NCBI GenBank assembly: GCA_027328825.1
Contig: DAHWTK010000051.1
Coordinates: 1 to 11,782, forward strand
Direction of reading: 5' to 3'
DNA length: 11,782 bases
From: Nitrospirota bacterium
GTDB taxonomy: Bacteria; Nitrospirota; JACRHJ01
This document shows, piece after piece, positions 1 through 6,837 of the stretch; positions within the stretch are counted from its first letter, which is position 1; the number at the start of each line of letters is the position of its first letter. The notes below the pieces were generated by a model. It was given only the letters and a program-made list of their open reading frames with translations, was not told the origin of the DNA and did no database searches. The position numbers and the translations under genes were made by a program.

Positions 1-17
1 AGGAACTTTCGCGTCAT
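1..17 (-). CDS. Possible 5' end of a further minus-strand gene, cut by the window edge
   Basis: An ATG at 17-15 on the minus strand opens a frame reading M-T-R-K-F before the window ends. A purine-rich stretch (AGGTGAGG) lies directly upstream, and the promoter at 93-121 points at it, giving a leader of roughly 70 nt. Five codons are too few to identify or even prove a gene. The call rests on the promoter and ribosome-binding-like context only. Confidence 0.2.
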
Positions 18-66
18 CCTCACCTGCCTGGCACTTCAGACTGCAACACTCTCGTTATCAAAGAAG

Positions 67-82
67 TGTAACTTTTGTCACA
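67..82. promoter_or_regulatory. Operator-like imperfect palindrome
   Basis: The 16-bp site TGTAACTTTTGTCACA has half-sites TGTAAC and TGTGAC (read on opposite strands) that match at five of six positions around a TTTT centre. It covers about the first 4-20 transcribed bases downstream of the start site predicted from the promoter at 93-121, a position where a bound repressor would block transcription. The cognate regulator cannot be named from sequence. The resemblance to CRP/FNR-type half-sites is superficial because the spacing is shorter. Confidence 0.35.
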
Positions 83-92
83 GTCCGACACC

Positions 93-121
93 AATATAAT
101 ATTTTTGAACGATACTGTCAA
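93..121 (-). promoter_or_regulatory. Sigma70-type promoter reading off the left edge
   Basis: On the minus strand a perfect TTGACA (121-116) is followed by a 17-nt spacer and TATATT (98-93; five of six matches to TATAAT). Spacing is optimal. Transcription would start near 86 and run leftward out of the window, so the operon ending at 127 and whatever lies to the left are probably separate transcription units. The rest of 1-126 shows no hairpin resembling a terminator for the upstream operon. Confidence 0.6.
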
Positions 122-126
122 GATTC

Positions 127-2091
127 TTATTTCTGCGCAGCGCCCAGCTCCTGTATATTTACATTGCCCATGTATGGAGAGAGCGACTGCCACAACTCCG
201 GCGCGTACTGAACGGCCTTGACGAACTCCGATTGCGCCAGAGGAGAAAGCCCTATCTGCATGTATCTTCTGCCGAGGTCGGCATGTATGTAGCCGTAGAT
301 GCTGACGGCCTTCGTTTCGTCTAAGTCAAGGGACATCTTCGGGTATGGAAGCCCCCTTGTCACAAGGTATGACCATTCCCTGAAGTTCTCGTTGGCAAAG
401 TGATTTTTCTCGAATTTACGATATGTTATCCCATACGGGTATACCTTGTAGGGCATGGATATGGAATATCTCGATGAATAATCGAAGCAATACTGCCTGT
501 CCGGGTTCATGTCTATTATCTGCCTGATGAGGTCGGGCGGGTCGCGGAAATCCTCCGGGATAGACAGAATCTGCGGAATTCCCATGACGCCGTTGTAGTT
601 CCGGATCATGCGGTAATCCTTAAGCTGCGAAGGGTCTCCAAGCTCCGGGGCCTCGCGGCTTATGCTCTCCAGGAACCACCGGAGCGGCAGGTGAGGCGTA
701 TGGACGAGCAGAACGTCCGGACGCTTCCGCTCGACGTCCTGTAGATACCACATCGGGAAGGCCCCGGAGTCGCCCCATGTGAAAAGCACGGAAAACTGTG
801 GCGCGAAGTTAAGCTCCGCGTTGCCCATGTCGTATGCCACGAAATTGTGGCTCCTGTCGTTCTCCCAGTAATGCGCCCGGAGCTCCGAGGCCGGGTACAG
901 TATAACCAGGAGCGCTATGATAGAGGACAATATCATGTTCTTCGGGCGTATTTTGAGGACGGTGTAAATCGTGCCGCCCATGATCACGCAGAGGAAGATG
1001 TATACGGGGATGTAGAACTGCTGGAGAAGGAATATGTTCTCCTCCGGCGGATTGCCGCCTATGATGACGGCGGCGACAAGAAGGACGGAGCCGAAGACGA
1101 GTACGGTGAAATTGCGCCAGTCTCTCTTGAAATGGCCCCAGAGGCCGATGAGGATAATGGGAATGCCGGCCCATGTGAATTCCCGGACGAGGTTGAAGCT
1201 CTGCAACTGGTCCCAGAAAAGGCTCCAGGACCTCTCGCCGCCGACGGTGGGATAACCCTCGCGGTTGTATATCCACTTGAACTGCTTCCAGTCCGTGCCC
1301 AGGCCCCAGTTTATAAGCGGAAGCCGGGAAGCCCGAAGCGGCACGTGCAGGTATATGGAATGGCCGAGCCCTATGAAGAAGAGCATTATCAGGATGGTCT
1401 TGATATGGAGCCTTTTAAAAAGCGCCGCCGGGGACTTGGAGGAGCCCTTTTTCATGAGGTCCTTGAAGTCGTAGAACACGCTTCCGTCCACTATCAGTAT
1501 GTAGAGTATGTAGACCGGTATCAGGATGAACTGGGAGATATGAACGACCAGGGCGATGCCGAAGATGAACGCGATGGTGTAGAGATATGCCAGCGAGTGG
1601 CCGCCGCCTGCCTCGCCCTCCTCCAGCCTGGCGCGCCGCCAGCGTATGAGCAGCATGAGTATGCACGCCACCACGAAGGCGTTCAGGGTGTAGAACTTGG
1701 ACACCACGGACCATGCCCAGAGGTTGTATGAGAACGCGAAGGCGAGAGCGGCGAATATTCCGGCAATGTCGGCGAACGTGAGTTTTTTGAATAAAATGAA
1801 CCTCTCGTTGTCTTTGTCTATCAGCATTGCGCGGGTGATGTAATATATCATGACGGACGTCATGGAGGCGAAGAACGAGGACATGAGGTTTACCCGGAAT
1901 GCGACGTTTCCCAGGGGCAGGAACGTGAAGAGCTTGCCGAGGGTTACGTATACGGGGTAACCCGGCGGATGCGAGACGCCCAGGGTGTATGCGCCGGCTA
2001 TCATCTCTCCGCTGTCGAAGAAAGAAAGTGTCGGCGCGATGGTCATAAGATAGACCAGCATTGTTACGAAGAAAATGAATAACGCTATCAT
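127..2091 (-). CDS. DUF2723 family membrane protein, GT-C-type glycosyltransferase-like
   Basis: This 654-residue integral membrane protein has an N-terminal DUF2723 domain. That family belongs to the GT-C glycosyltransferase group, which takes sugars from polyprenyl-phosphate donors on the outer face of the membrane, and is related to TMEM260-type O-mannosyltransferases. Visible hallmarks are a first membrane segment (about 5-22), then D26-S-G-E29 and H41-P-P-G-Y-P46, the usual family signature with a loop acidic residue likely to be catalytic. About ten hydrophobic segments run to about residue 400. A soluble C-terminal region (about 410-654) ends in a TPR-like helix pair (about 612-642). 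The motif around 131-137 reads S-K-F-Y-T-L-N, where relatives as I recall them usually have an acidic residue in place of K132. The start ATG overlaps the stop of the preceding gene (ATGA), indicating translational coupling. Acceptor and sugar are unknown. The neighbouring lipid-flippase-like protein suggests a joint role in cell-envelope glycosylation, which is inference. Confidence 0.85.
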   Translation of the reverse strand: MIALFIFFVTMLVYLMTIAPTLSFFDSGEMIAGAYTLGVSHPPGYPVYVTLGKLFTFLPLGNVAFRVNLMSSFFASMTSVMIYYITRAMLIDKDNERFILFKKLTFADIAGIFAALAFAFSYNLWAWSVVSKFYTLNAFVVACILMLLIRWRRARLEEGEAGGGHSLAYLYTIAFIFGIALVVHISQFILIPVYILYILIVDGSVFYDFKDLMKKGSSKSPAALFKRLHIKTILIMLFFIGLGHSIYLHVPLRASRLPLINWGLGTDWKQFKWIYNREGYPTVGGERSWSLFWDQLQSFNLVREFTWAGIPIILIGLWGHFKRDWRNFTVLVFGSVLLVAAVIIGGNPPEENIFLLQQFYIPVYIFLCVIMGGTIYTVLKIRPKNMILSSIIALLVILYPASELRAHYWENDRSHNFVAYDMGNAELNFAPQFSVLFTWGDSGAFPMWYLQDVERKRPDVLLVHTPHLPLRWFLESISREAPELGDPSQLKDYRMIRNYNGVMGIPQILSIPEDFRDPPDLIRQIIDMNPDRQYCFDYSSRYSISMPYKVYPYGITYRKFEKNHFANENFREWSYLVTRGLPYPKMSLDLDETKAVSIYGYIHADLGRRYMQIGLSPLAQSEFVKAVQYAPELWQSLSPYMGNVNIQELGAAQK

Positions 2092-3110
2092 TTTGCTCCC
2101 CTCAGGCTTTCAGCCGATTTAAGACTCGATAGCGTGAGGTTCTCTCTCGACAGGCAGATAAGCCCCACGATTACGACCGGTATGTATCCCAGTGCCCACA
2201 TGACGATGGCCAGAGCGCCCGCCTGTTCCTTCTGGATGTTGAACGCCGTGGTGAGGGTCAGCGCGACCGCCGCCTGGAACGGCCCTATGGATCCCGGCGT
2301 GGATGGCAGGGCCACGGCGACCGCGATCACGACAAACGTAAAGGCCGAGGCCCACACGCCTAGGTTCAGGCCGTCTCCTTTGAAGATTATATAAACGGGG
2401 ATCCATAGAACTCCCCAATGGACTGCCGACAGAAGAATAATCGGTACGAGCAGACGCGGTCTTTTTATTACGCTTAAGCCGTGGACGAACTTTTCCATGA
2501 ATTCCGTCGCCCTGTCCGCCAGTTTCGATGAATAGCGCCTTAAGAAGCCTCCGATGGTTTTTATAAAGAAATCCTGCCTGCTTATGATCAGGCCCAGCAT
2601 GACGACAATTACGGCGCCCATCGCCAGAGAAACCGTCCTCATCCAGCGTATCTTCTCCGCGTTCTGTCCGTTTGAGATGCTTGCGGGCATGAGCGCCAGG
2701 ACTACGAGGAGCAGCACGAATACCGAGAGACTGTCGAAGACCCTCTCGACGACTATCGTAGCGAACGCGGAGCTTTTTGGGACGTTCTCACGCCTGCCTA
2801 TTACATAGGCCCTTACAAACTCGCCCAGCCTCGCGGGCAGGAGGTTGTTCGCCATAAAGCCGACCATTGTCGCGGAATATAGATGGGAGAGCTTCACCCG
2901 CTTCTTTACCGGGGCCATTAAGTAGCGCCACCTGAGCGCGCGGATTATGTAAATGGCGAGGTTAAAAATTACAGCCGCAGAAAGATACCAGGGATTGATT
3001 TTCTTCGCGGCTTTCCAGATGCCGGGCAGGTTATCGGGTCCTATCCACCATACCATCCAGGCTAAAAGCCCTACACTTATGAGTATGCCGAGCCAGAACT
3101 TAAAGCGCAT
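2088..3110 (-). CDS. UPF0104 / LPG synthase TM-domain family membrane protein (flippase-like)
   Basis: This 340-residue polytopic protein belongs to the family of the N-terminal membrane domain of lysylphosphatidylglycerol synthase (UPF0104, PF03706; the YbhN/AglD group). Seen in the sequence: about eight hydrophobic segments; R57-A-L-R-W-R62 after the second; the signature N88-N-L-L-P-A-R-L-G-E97; E122-R-V-F-D; and a late P269-S-T-P-G-S-I-G276 motif, all characteristic of the family. It has no soluble aminoacyl-transferase domain, so it is not a full MprF. Family members are thought to move or modify lipid-linked substrates. The start ATG lies 8 nt after the ribF stop, with an AGGCAGG purine run overlapping that stop as the ribosome site. 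The stop overlaps the next gene by four bases (ATGA). Pairing with a DUF2723 glycosyltransferase suggests lipid-linked sugar handling, not proven here. Confidence 0.85.
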   Translation of the reverse strand: MRFKFWLGILISVGLLAWMVWWIGPDNLPGIWKAAKKINPWYLSAAVIFNLAIYIIRALRWRYLMAPVKKRVKLSHLYSATMVGFMANNLLPARLGEFVRAYVIGRRENVPKSSAFATIVVERVFDSLSVFVLLLVVLALMPASISNGQNAEKIRWMRTVSLAMGAVIVVMLGLIISRQDFFIKTIGGFLRRYSSKLADRATEFMEKFVHGLSVIKRPRLLVPIILLSAVHWGVLWIPVYIIFKGDGLNLGVWASAFTFVVIAVAVALPSTPGSIGPFQAAVALTLTTAFNIQKEQAGALAIVMWALGYIPVVIVGLICLSRENLTLSSLKSAESLRGAK

Positions 3111-3118
3111 AGCCTGCC

Positions 3119-4042
3119 TTAGTAGAGCACGGACCGTACAAGCTCCAGGTCCTTCCTTATCTGCTCCTTGAGATCTTCGGTGGACTTGAACCTGAACTCG
3201 TCCCTTACCCGCTTTATGAACTTCATTTTGAGGAATTTCCCGTAGAGATCGCCTGAAAAATCAAACAGATGCGCCTCGTAGGAGACGCTTGAATCCCCGA
3301 AGGTCGGATTGCTCCCGATGTTCGCCGCGCCCTTGTAGAGCTTTCCTTCCACCTCTAGCGTTACGGCATAAACGCCTTCCTTCGGGGCGAGCTCGTTAGG
3401 CGTGGTTATATTCGCGGTGGGGAAACCTATCTCCCGTCCGCGGGAGTGGCCGGAAATAACCGTGCCTTCGATGGAATAGGGCCTTCCCAGAAGCTTTGAG
3501 GCAAGGCATACCTCGCCGTCCATTATAAGTTGCCGGATTTTTGTGGAGGATACTATTATTCCCTCCACCTTTACCGGGCCTACCACATGCACCTCGAATC
3601 CGTATCTTTTACCCGCCTCCCGGAGGAAATTTATGTCTCCCCGCCTGTCTTTTCCGAAGGCGTAATCGTGCCCTACGTATACCGCTTTTGCGCCTATCGT
3701 GCCCGCCAAAACGTCCCGGACGAAGTCCTCCGGGTTCTGGGATGCAAACTCCGGCGTGAACTTCGCGCAGATGACCGCGTCCATCCCAGCCGCCTCTATC
3801 CGCTCCATCTTCTCACGGAAAGTTGAAAGAAGTTTCGGAGAGCGGTGCGGTGCCAGGACTTTAAGCGGGTGCGGCTCGAAGGTAAAGGCCGCGGACGAGC
3901 CTCCGGTTTCCAGCGCGTGGGCCACGACCTGCTTGAATATGGCCTGGTGCCCCAGATGGACTCCGTCAAAATTGCCCAGCGTAAGGACAGGACTTATCAG
4001 CCCGCTCTTAGGTATGTCTCCGAGGCTCCGGATAATTTTCAT
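3119..4042 (-). CDS. ribF: Bifunctional riboflavin kinase / FAD synthetase
   Basis: RibF phosphorylates riboflavin to FMN and adenylylates FMN to FAD in the cytoplasm. With the ATG at 4042 the protein is 307 residues, normal for the family. The N-terminal nucleotidyltransferase half shows G23-N-F-D-G-V-H-L-G-H32, F55-E-P-H-P59 and S165-S-T-K-I-R170. The C-terminal kinase half shows G202-R-E-I-G-F-P-T-A-N211 and the N-I-G-x-N-P-T-F-G motif near 245. The frame is open upstream to a TTG at 4081 and an ATG at 4048. The ATG at 4042 is preferred because M-K-I-I-R-S-L-G resembles known N-termini. None of these starts has a good Shine-Dalgarno sequence. It is first in the minus-strand operon and diverges from rpiB. 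The flavins it makes would serve the Rnf subunits encoded on the other strand, although no co-regulation is visible. Confidence 0.95.
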   Translation of the reverse strand: MKIIRSLGDIPKSGLISPVLTLGNFDGVHLGHQAIFKQVVAHALETGGSSAAFTFEPHPLKVLAPHRSPKLLSTFREKMERIEAAGMDAVICAKFTPEFASQNPEDFVRDVLAGTIGAKAVYVGHDYAFGKDRRGDINFLREAGKRYGFEVHVVGPVKVEGIIVSSTKIRQLIMDGEVCLASKLLGRPYSIEGTVISGHSRGREIGFPTANITTPNELAPKEGVYAVTLEVEGKLYKGAANIGSNPTFGDSSVSYEAHLFDFSGDLYGKFLKMKFIKRVRDEFRFKSTEDLKEQIRKDLELVRSVLY

Positions 4043-4050
4043 AAGCATTA

Positions 4051-4081
4051 AATATTCGCACAGCGAGGCCTTCTTTGTCAA
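4051..4081 (-). promoter_or_regulatory. Weak candidate promoter for ribF
   Basis: A perfect TTGACA (4081-4076) is followed by a 19-nt gap and AATATT (4056-4051; four of six consensus matches). The spacing is longer than ideal. If used, transcription would start near 4044, leaving almost no leader before the ATG at 4042, which would fit the absence of a Shine-Dalgarno sequence. The TTG that extends the ribF frame is part of this -35 hexamer, which argues against it as a start codon. Confidence 0.25.
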
Positions 4082-4122
4082 CAGTTTTAGGGGGTTCAGC
4101 GGGTTTCAGGGGCCTTTTCCTC

Positions 4123-4152
4123 TTGACAGCCGCTCCCCGGGACGGGTAAGAT
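4123..4152 (+). promoter_or_regulatory. Candidate promoter for rpiB and the plus-strand block
   Basis: TTGACA (4123-4128) is followed by 18 nt and TAAGAT (4147-4152; four of six matches to TATAAT). A better -10 word, TACAAT (4152-4157), is 23 nt from the TTGACA and so too far to pair with it. The start site would fall near 4159, just before the strong ribosome site AAAGGAGG (4165-4172) of rpiB. Confidence 0.4.
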
Positions 4153-4176
4153 ACAATATTCTGTAAAGGAGGCGCT

Positions 4177-4653
4177 ATGTTGAAGGTTGCAATAGGCTGC
4201 GACCATGGCGGCGTGGAATTGAAGGAGGGCATCGTCGCGCTCCTTGGCTCTATGGGTCTTGAAATAGCGGATATGGGAACCGGAGACTGTTGCTCTACTG
4301 ACGGCAAACCGGCCTCTGTGGACTATCCCGATTACGGCGCCAAGGTTGCCAGGGCGGTATCCGCCGGGGAGGTTGACAAGGGCATCCTCGTCTGCGGCAC
4401 GGGTATAGGCATGTCCATAGTGGCAAACAAGTTCCCCGGCGTTCGGGCGGCGCTCTGCCACGACGCCTTCACGGCGAGGATGTCCCGCATGCACAATGAC
4501 GCCAATGTCCTTGCCATTGGAGGCCGGGTGACGGGCCGGGAGGTTGCGCTCGACATGGTTAATATATGGCTTTCCACTCCTTTCGAGGGCGGGAGGCATC
4601 AGAGGCGGCTGGACAAGATATCGGATATAGAAAAATCGTCTCTTTCGGTATAA
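4177..4653 (+). CDS. rpiB: Ribose-5-phosphate isomerase B
   Basis: RpiB interconverts ribulose 5-phosphate and ribose 5-phosphate in the pentose phosphate pathway, supplying ribose for nucleotides. The 158-residue RpiB/LacAB-type protein shows D9-H10 near the N-terminus, the catalytic loop C73-G-T-G-I-G-M-S80, C94-H-D96, the M105-H-N-D-A-N110 motif with the ring-opening histidine H106, and arginines R140 and R144 for phosphate binding. Numbering runs seven ahead of the E. coli enzyme (Cys66, His99) because of a longer loop around 37-46 that contains C38-C39. The start is set by a strong AAAGGAGG four bases upstream. It leads a block whose order rpiB, glyA, dCMP deaminase, nrdR is common in anaerobic proteobacteria-like lineages. 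An allose-6-phosphate isomerase role cannot be excluded but is not suggested by context. Confidence 0.95.
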   Translation: MLKVAIGCDHGGVELKEGIVALLGSMGLEIADMGTGDCCSTDGKPASVDYPDYGAKVARAVSAGEVDKGILVCGTGIGMSIVANKFPGVRAALCHDAFTARMSRMHNDANVLAIGGRVTGREVALDMVNIWLSTPFEGGRHQRRLDKISDIEKSSLSV

Positions 4654-4663
4654 ACTAAATTAA

Positions 4664-4700
4664 TGTAGCTGCCCGATTCATCGGGCGATTTTTTGATTTT
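4664..4700 (+). repeat. Palindromic repeat copy 1 with terminator-like hairpin between rpiB and glyA
   Basis: GCCCGATTCATCGGGC (4671-4686) folds into a perfect 7-bp stem with a 2-nt loop and is followed by a T-rich run (4689-4700), the shape of an intrinsic terminator. The 24 bases 4664-4687 recur at 8896-8919 with only three differences, so this is a dispersed repeat as well as a possible terminator or attenuator. The glyA ribosome site begins just three bases after the T-run. Confidence 0.7.
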
Positions 4701-4711
4701 AACGAGGTTTT

Positions 4712-5992
4712 ATGATGCGTTCGCTGAGGGAGTCGGACCCGGAGGTCTGGCAGGCAATCGAAGACGAAAAGAGGCGCGAGGGAGAAAAAATTGTCCTCAT
4801 CGCCTCGGAGAATTACGCGTCCCAGGCAGTTCTGGAGGCCCAGGGGTCCGTTCTTACCAATAAATACGCGGAAGGCTATCCCGGCAGACGCTACTACGGC
4901 GGGTGCGAGTTCGCGGACATCATAGAAGACCTGGCGATAAGGCGGGCGCGGGAGCTTTTCGGGGCAGAGCACGTGAACGTCCAGCCGCACTCCGGCTCCC
5001 AGGCCAATATGGCGGTATATTTCGCCGCCCTTGAACCGGGGGACACCATCCTCGGCATGAAGCTTACCCACGGGGGGCACCTTACTCACGGAGCCGCCGC
5101 CAGCTTCTCGGGAAAGCTGTACAAGTCCATAAGCTACGGCGTCCGGCGCGTGTCCGAAGCCGGTAGACCGGCGGGGCATATAGACTACGACGAAGTAGAG
5201 GCCCTGGCTAAGGAGCACAGGCCGAAGATGATTGTCGTCGGCGCCTCTGCATACCCCCGGATAATAGACTTCAAACGCTTCAGGGAAATTGCCGACATGG
5301 TCGGCGCGTATCTCATGGCAGACATGGCCCACATAGCCGGACTTGTCGCCGGCGGGGTGCATCCTTCCCCGGTGCCGTATGCGCATTTTGTTACAAGCAC
5401 CACGCACAAGACCCTTCGCGGCCCGAGGGGCGGCATGATTATGTGCAACGACGAGGCGCTCGGAAAGAAAATAGACCACGTAATCTTTCCCGGAATCCAG
5501 GGCGGGCCGCTCATGCATGTGATTGCGGCGAAGGCCGTGGCATTCCGGGAGGCCTCGGAGCCTGAATTCCGGACATACCAGGCACAGGTGGCGCGCAACG
5601 CCCAGGCCCTCGCGGAAGAGCTTATCGCCCGCGGTTTCGACCTCGTCTCCGGCGGGACTGATAATCACCTGATGCTTGTCGACCTTACGAACAAGGGCGT
5701 TACGGGCAAGGAGGCCGAGGCGGCGCTCGACCTGGCCGGAATAACCGTGAACAAGAACGGAATTCCGTTCGATTTGAAGCCGCCGACCGTCACCTCCGGC
5801 ATAAGGATAGGCACGCCCATCGTTACAACGAGAGGCATGAAAGAGCCGGAGATGGCCGAAATCGGGGACATGATAGCCTCCGTTATACACGATATAAACG
5901 ATGCCGGGAACCTGGAAAGAGTCCGCGAGCGCGCGAAGTCGCTTGCCTCGCAATTCCCGGTCTACGAGGGCCACGGGGCCAGCGCGCTGTAA
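4712..5992 (+). CDS. glyA: Serine hydroxymethyltransferase
   Basis: GlyA is a cytoplasmic PLP enzyme converting serine and tetrahydrofolate to glycine and 5,10-methylene-tetrahydrofolate, the one-carbon donor for thymidylate. The 426-residue protein is full length for bacteria. Seen in the sequence: the substrate-site motif S32-E-N-Y; the Y-x-E-G-Y-P-G-x-R-Y-Y-G-G stretch (52-64); S94-G-S-Q-A-N99; D204-M-A-H207 for PLP; the Schiff-base lysine K233 in T230-T-H-K-T-L-R236; and R365 near the C-terminal domain. Two adjacent ATGs (4712, 4715) share one weak ribosome site, GAGG at 4704-4707; spacing is four bases to the first and seven to the second, so the second may be used. A hairpin with a T-run precedes the gene and a hairpin repeat follows it. 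Together with dCMP deaminase it feeds dTMP synthesis. Confidence 0.97.
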   Translation: MMRSLRESDPEVWQAIEDEKRREGEKIVLIASENYASQAVLEAQGSVLTNKYAEGYPGRRYYGGCEFADIIEDLAIRRARELFGAEHVNVQPHSGSQANMAVYFAALEPGDTILGMKLTHGGHLTHGAAASFSGKLYKSISYGVRRVSEAGRPAGHIDYDEVEALAKEHRPKMIVVGASAYPRIIDFKRFREIADMVGAYLMADMAHIAGLVAGGVHPSPVPYAHFVTSTTHKTLRGPRGGMIMCNDEALGKKIDHVIFPGIQGGPLMHVIAAKAVAFREASEPEFRTYQAQVARNAQALAEELIARGFDLVSGGTDNHLMLVDLTNKGVTGKEAEAALDLAGITVNKNGIPFDLKPPTVTSGIRIGTPIVTTRGMKEPEMAEIGDMIASVIHDINDAGNLERVRERAKSLASQFPVYEGHGASAL

Positions 5993-5999
5993 ATCTTTA

Positions 6000-6086
6000 T
6001 TGTCATTCCGAGCGTAGCCGAGGAATCTACAGTTGACTTAAATTCAAAGTCAAATGTGGGTCCCTCCGTTTCAGTCGGGACGACAA
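6000..6086. repeat. 87-nt imperfect palindromic element (MITE- or structured-repeat-like)
   Basis: Left arm 6000-6030 and right arm 6056-6086 are 31-nt inverted repeats matching at 21 of 31 positions. A nested TTGACTT (6033-6039) and AAGTCAA (6047-6053) pair perfectly around the same centre (6043), so the element forms one long hairpin. The left arm starts GTCATTCCGAG and ends GGAATC, a sequence type dispersed in many bacterial genomes; the right arm has decayed more. It begins eight bases after the glyA stop. No terminal protein gene is encoded in it. Confidence 0.75.
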
Positions 6087-6104
6087 ACTCAAAATAGGAG
6101 CGAG

Positions 6105-6317
6105 ATGGAAATGAGAGATCCGGAATTTCCTCCAGGCACGCCGAATTGCGACTGTTACGGATTCAGATCATCTGGGCAATACTCCTGTCTTGATTGTGAA
6201 AAGACATGGTCGCATAACGAGGCTATTTTTAGAAACGGAAAGTGGGTTTGTAAATACTGTGGCAGTGGGAATATCGTATTTACAGGCGAGAAAGACGAGC
6301 CATCGGGGTTCTTTTAA
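6105..6317 (+). CDS. Small zinc-ribbon protein of unknown function
   Basis: I do not recognise a named family for this 70-residue protein. It has two CxxC knuckles, C28-L-D-C31 and C49-K-Y-C52, separated by 17 residues, the layout of a zinc ribbon, plus a C15-D-C17 pair and H37. Aromatic and glycine residues around the knuckles (W35, W47, G53-S-G55) fit a rubredoxin- or zinc-ribbon-like fold. There is no membrane segment or signal peptide. The frame extends upstream to 6054 inside the palindromic repeat. The ATG at 6105 is preferred because AGGAG (6096-6100) precedes it; ATG 6111 is also possible. The stop is two bases before the dCMP deaminase ATG, so the two are probably translated together. 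DNA here is A/T-richer (51 of 120 bases G/C over 6181-6300) than in glyA (40 of 60 over 5041-5100), hinting at recent acquisition. Confidence 0.65.
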   Translation: MEMRDPEFPPGTPNCDCYGFRSSGQYSCLDCEKTWSHNEAIFRNGKWVCKYCGSGNIVFTGEKDEPSGFF

Positions 6318-6319
6318 CT

Positions 6320-6805
6320 ATGACCCGCCCATCCTGGGACGAATACTTCATGGAGATTGCGCACCTGGTGAAAACGCGCTCGACCTGTCTCCGCAGGCAG
6401 GTAGGCGCGGTGGTCGCCAAGGACAAGAACATACTGGCAACCGGGTACAATGGCGCTCCTTCCGGGGTTAAACATTGTCAAGTGACGGGATGTCTGCGTG
6501 ATCAGCTCAAAATACCTTCCGGTGAAAACCACGAGTTATGCCGTGGAATACATGCCGAGCAGAATGCCATAATCCAGGCGGCCAAACACGGCACGGCCAT
6601 CAATGGAGCGACCCTGTATTGCACCGTCCTCCCTTGTTTTATTTGCGCGAAGATGATCATTAACGCCGGGATAGTCAGGATTGTCGTGGAAGGTTTCTAC
6701 TCCGACAAATTTACCGCAGAAAGAAAGATTACCTTCAGCGAAGAGATGCTCTCCGAGGCGGGTGTTGTAGTCGAACAGTTCAAGGCCGGAAATCCCGTCC
6801 CGTAA
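6320..6805 (+). CDS. comEB: dCMP deaminase, ComE operon protein 2 family
   Basis: This zinc-dependent cytidine/deoxycytidylate deaminase converts dCMP to dUMP, the precursor of dTMP. The 161-residue protein carries the family signatures: L24-R-R-Q-V-G-A30 near the N-terminus, the substrate loop T41-G-Y-N-G-A-P-S48, the catalytic H78-A-E80 (zinc ligand and proton-shuttling glutamate), and P105-C-F-I-C109 with the other two zinc ligands. H52, C53, C58 and C74 match positions conserved in the ComEB/T4-type group. The ComEB name reflects homology only and does not imply competence. The ATG lies two bases after the zinc-ribbon stop. It acts with GlyA in thymidylate supply and sits directly upstream of nrdR. 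Part of the gene (29 of 60 bases G/C over 6481-6540) is A/T-richer than glyA or rnfC. Confidence 0.93.
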   Translation: MTRPSWDEYFMEIAHLVKTRSTCLRRQVGAVVAKDKNILATGYNGAPSGVKHCQVTGCLRDQLKIPSGENHELCRGIHAEQNAIIQAAKHGTAINGATLYCTVLPCFICAKMIINAGIVRIVVEGFYSDKFTAERKITFSEEMLSEAGVVVEQFKAGNPVP

Positions 6806-6837
6806 GGCCTCGTTAACCGCCTCCGGTTTAAAAATCC

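Noticed and set aside
847..1731. 294-codon plus-strand open frame opposite the DUF2723 gene
   Set aside because: It is antisense to a well-supported membrane protein, has low-complexity composition rich in E, V, G and Y, and no recognisable motif or ribosome site.
4043..4081. Upstream TTG start for ribF (13 extra residues)
   Set aside because: No ribosome site, and the TTG is part of a TTGACA hexamer; the conserved N-terminus begins at the ATG at 4042.
4152..4157. TACAAT as the -10 box of the rpiB promoter
   Set aside because: It is 23 nt from the only good -35 (TTGACA at 4123-4128), too far for sigma70; TAAGAT at 4147 fits spacing better.
4655..5974. 439-codon minus-strand open frame opposite glyA
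   Set aside because: Long antisense frames are expected opposite G/C-rich genes with strong codon bias; glyA on the other strand has all its catalytic motifs.
6054..6104. Upstream ATG start for the zinc-ribbon protein
   Set aside because: It lies inside the palindromic repeat without a ribosome site; AGGAG precedes the ATG at 6105.
6815..6828. Hairpin AACCG-CCTC-CGGTT after the dCMP deaminase gene as a terminator
   Set aside because: Only five base pairs and no T-run on the plus strand; too weak to call.
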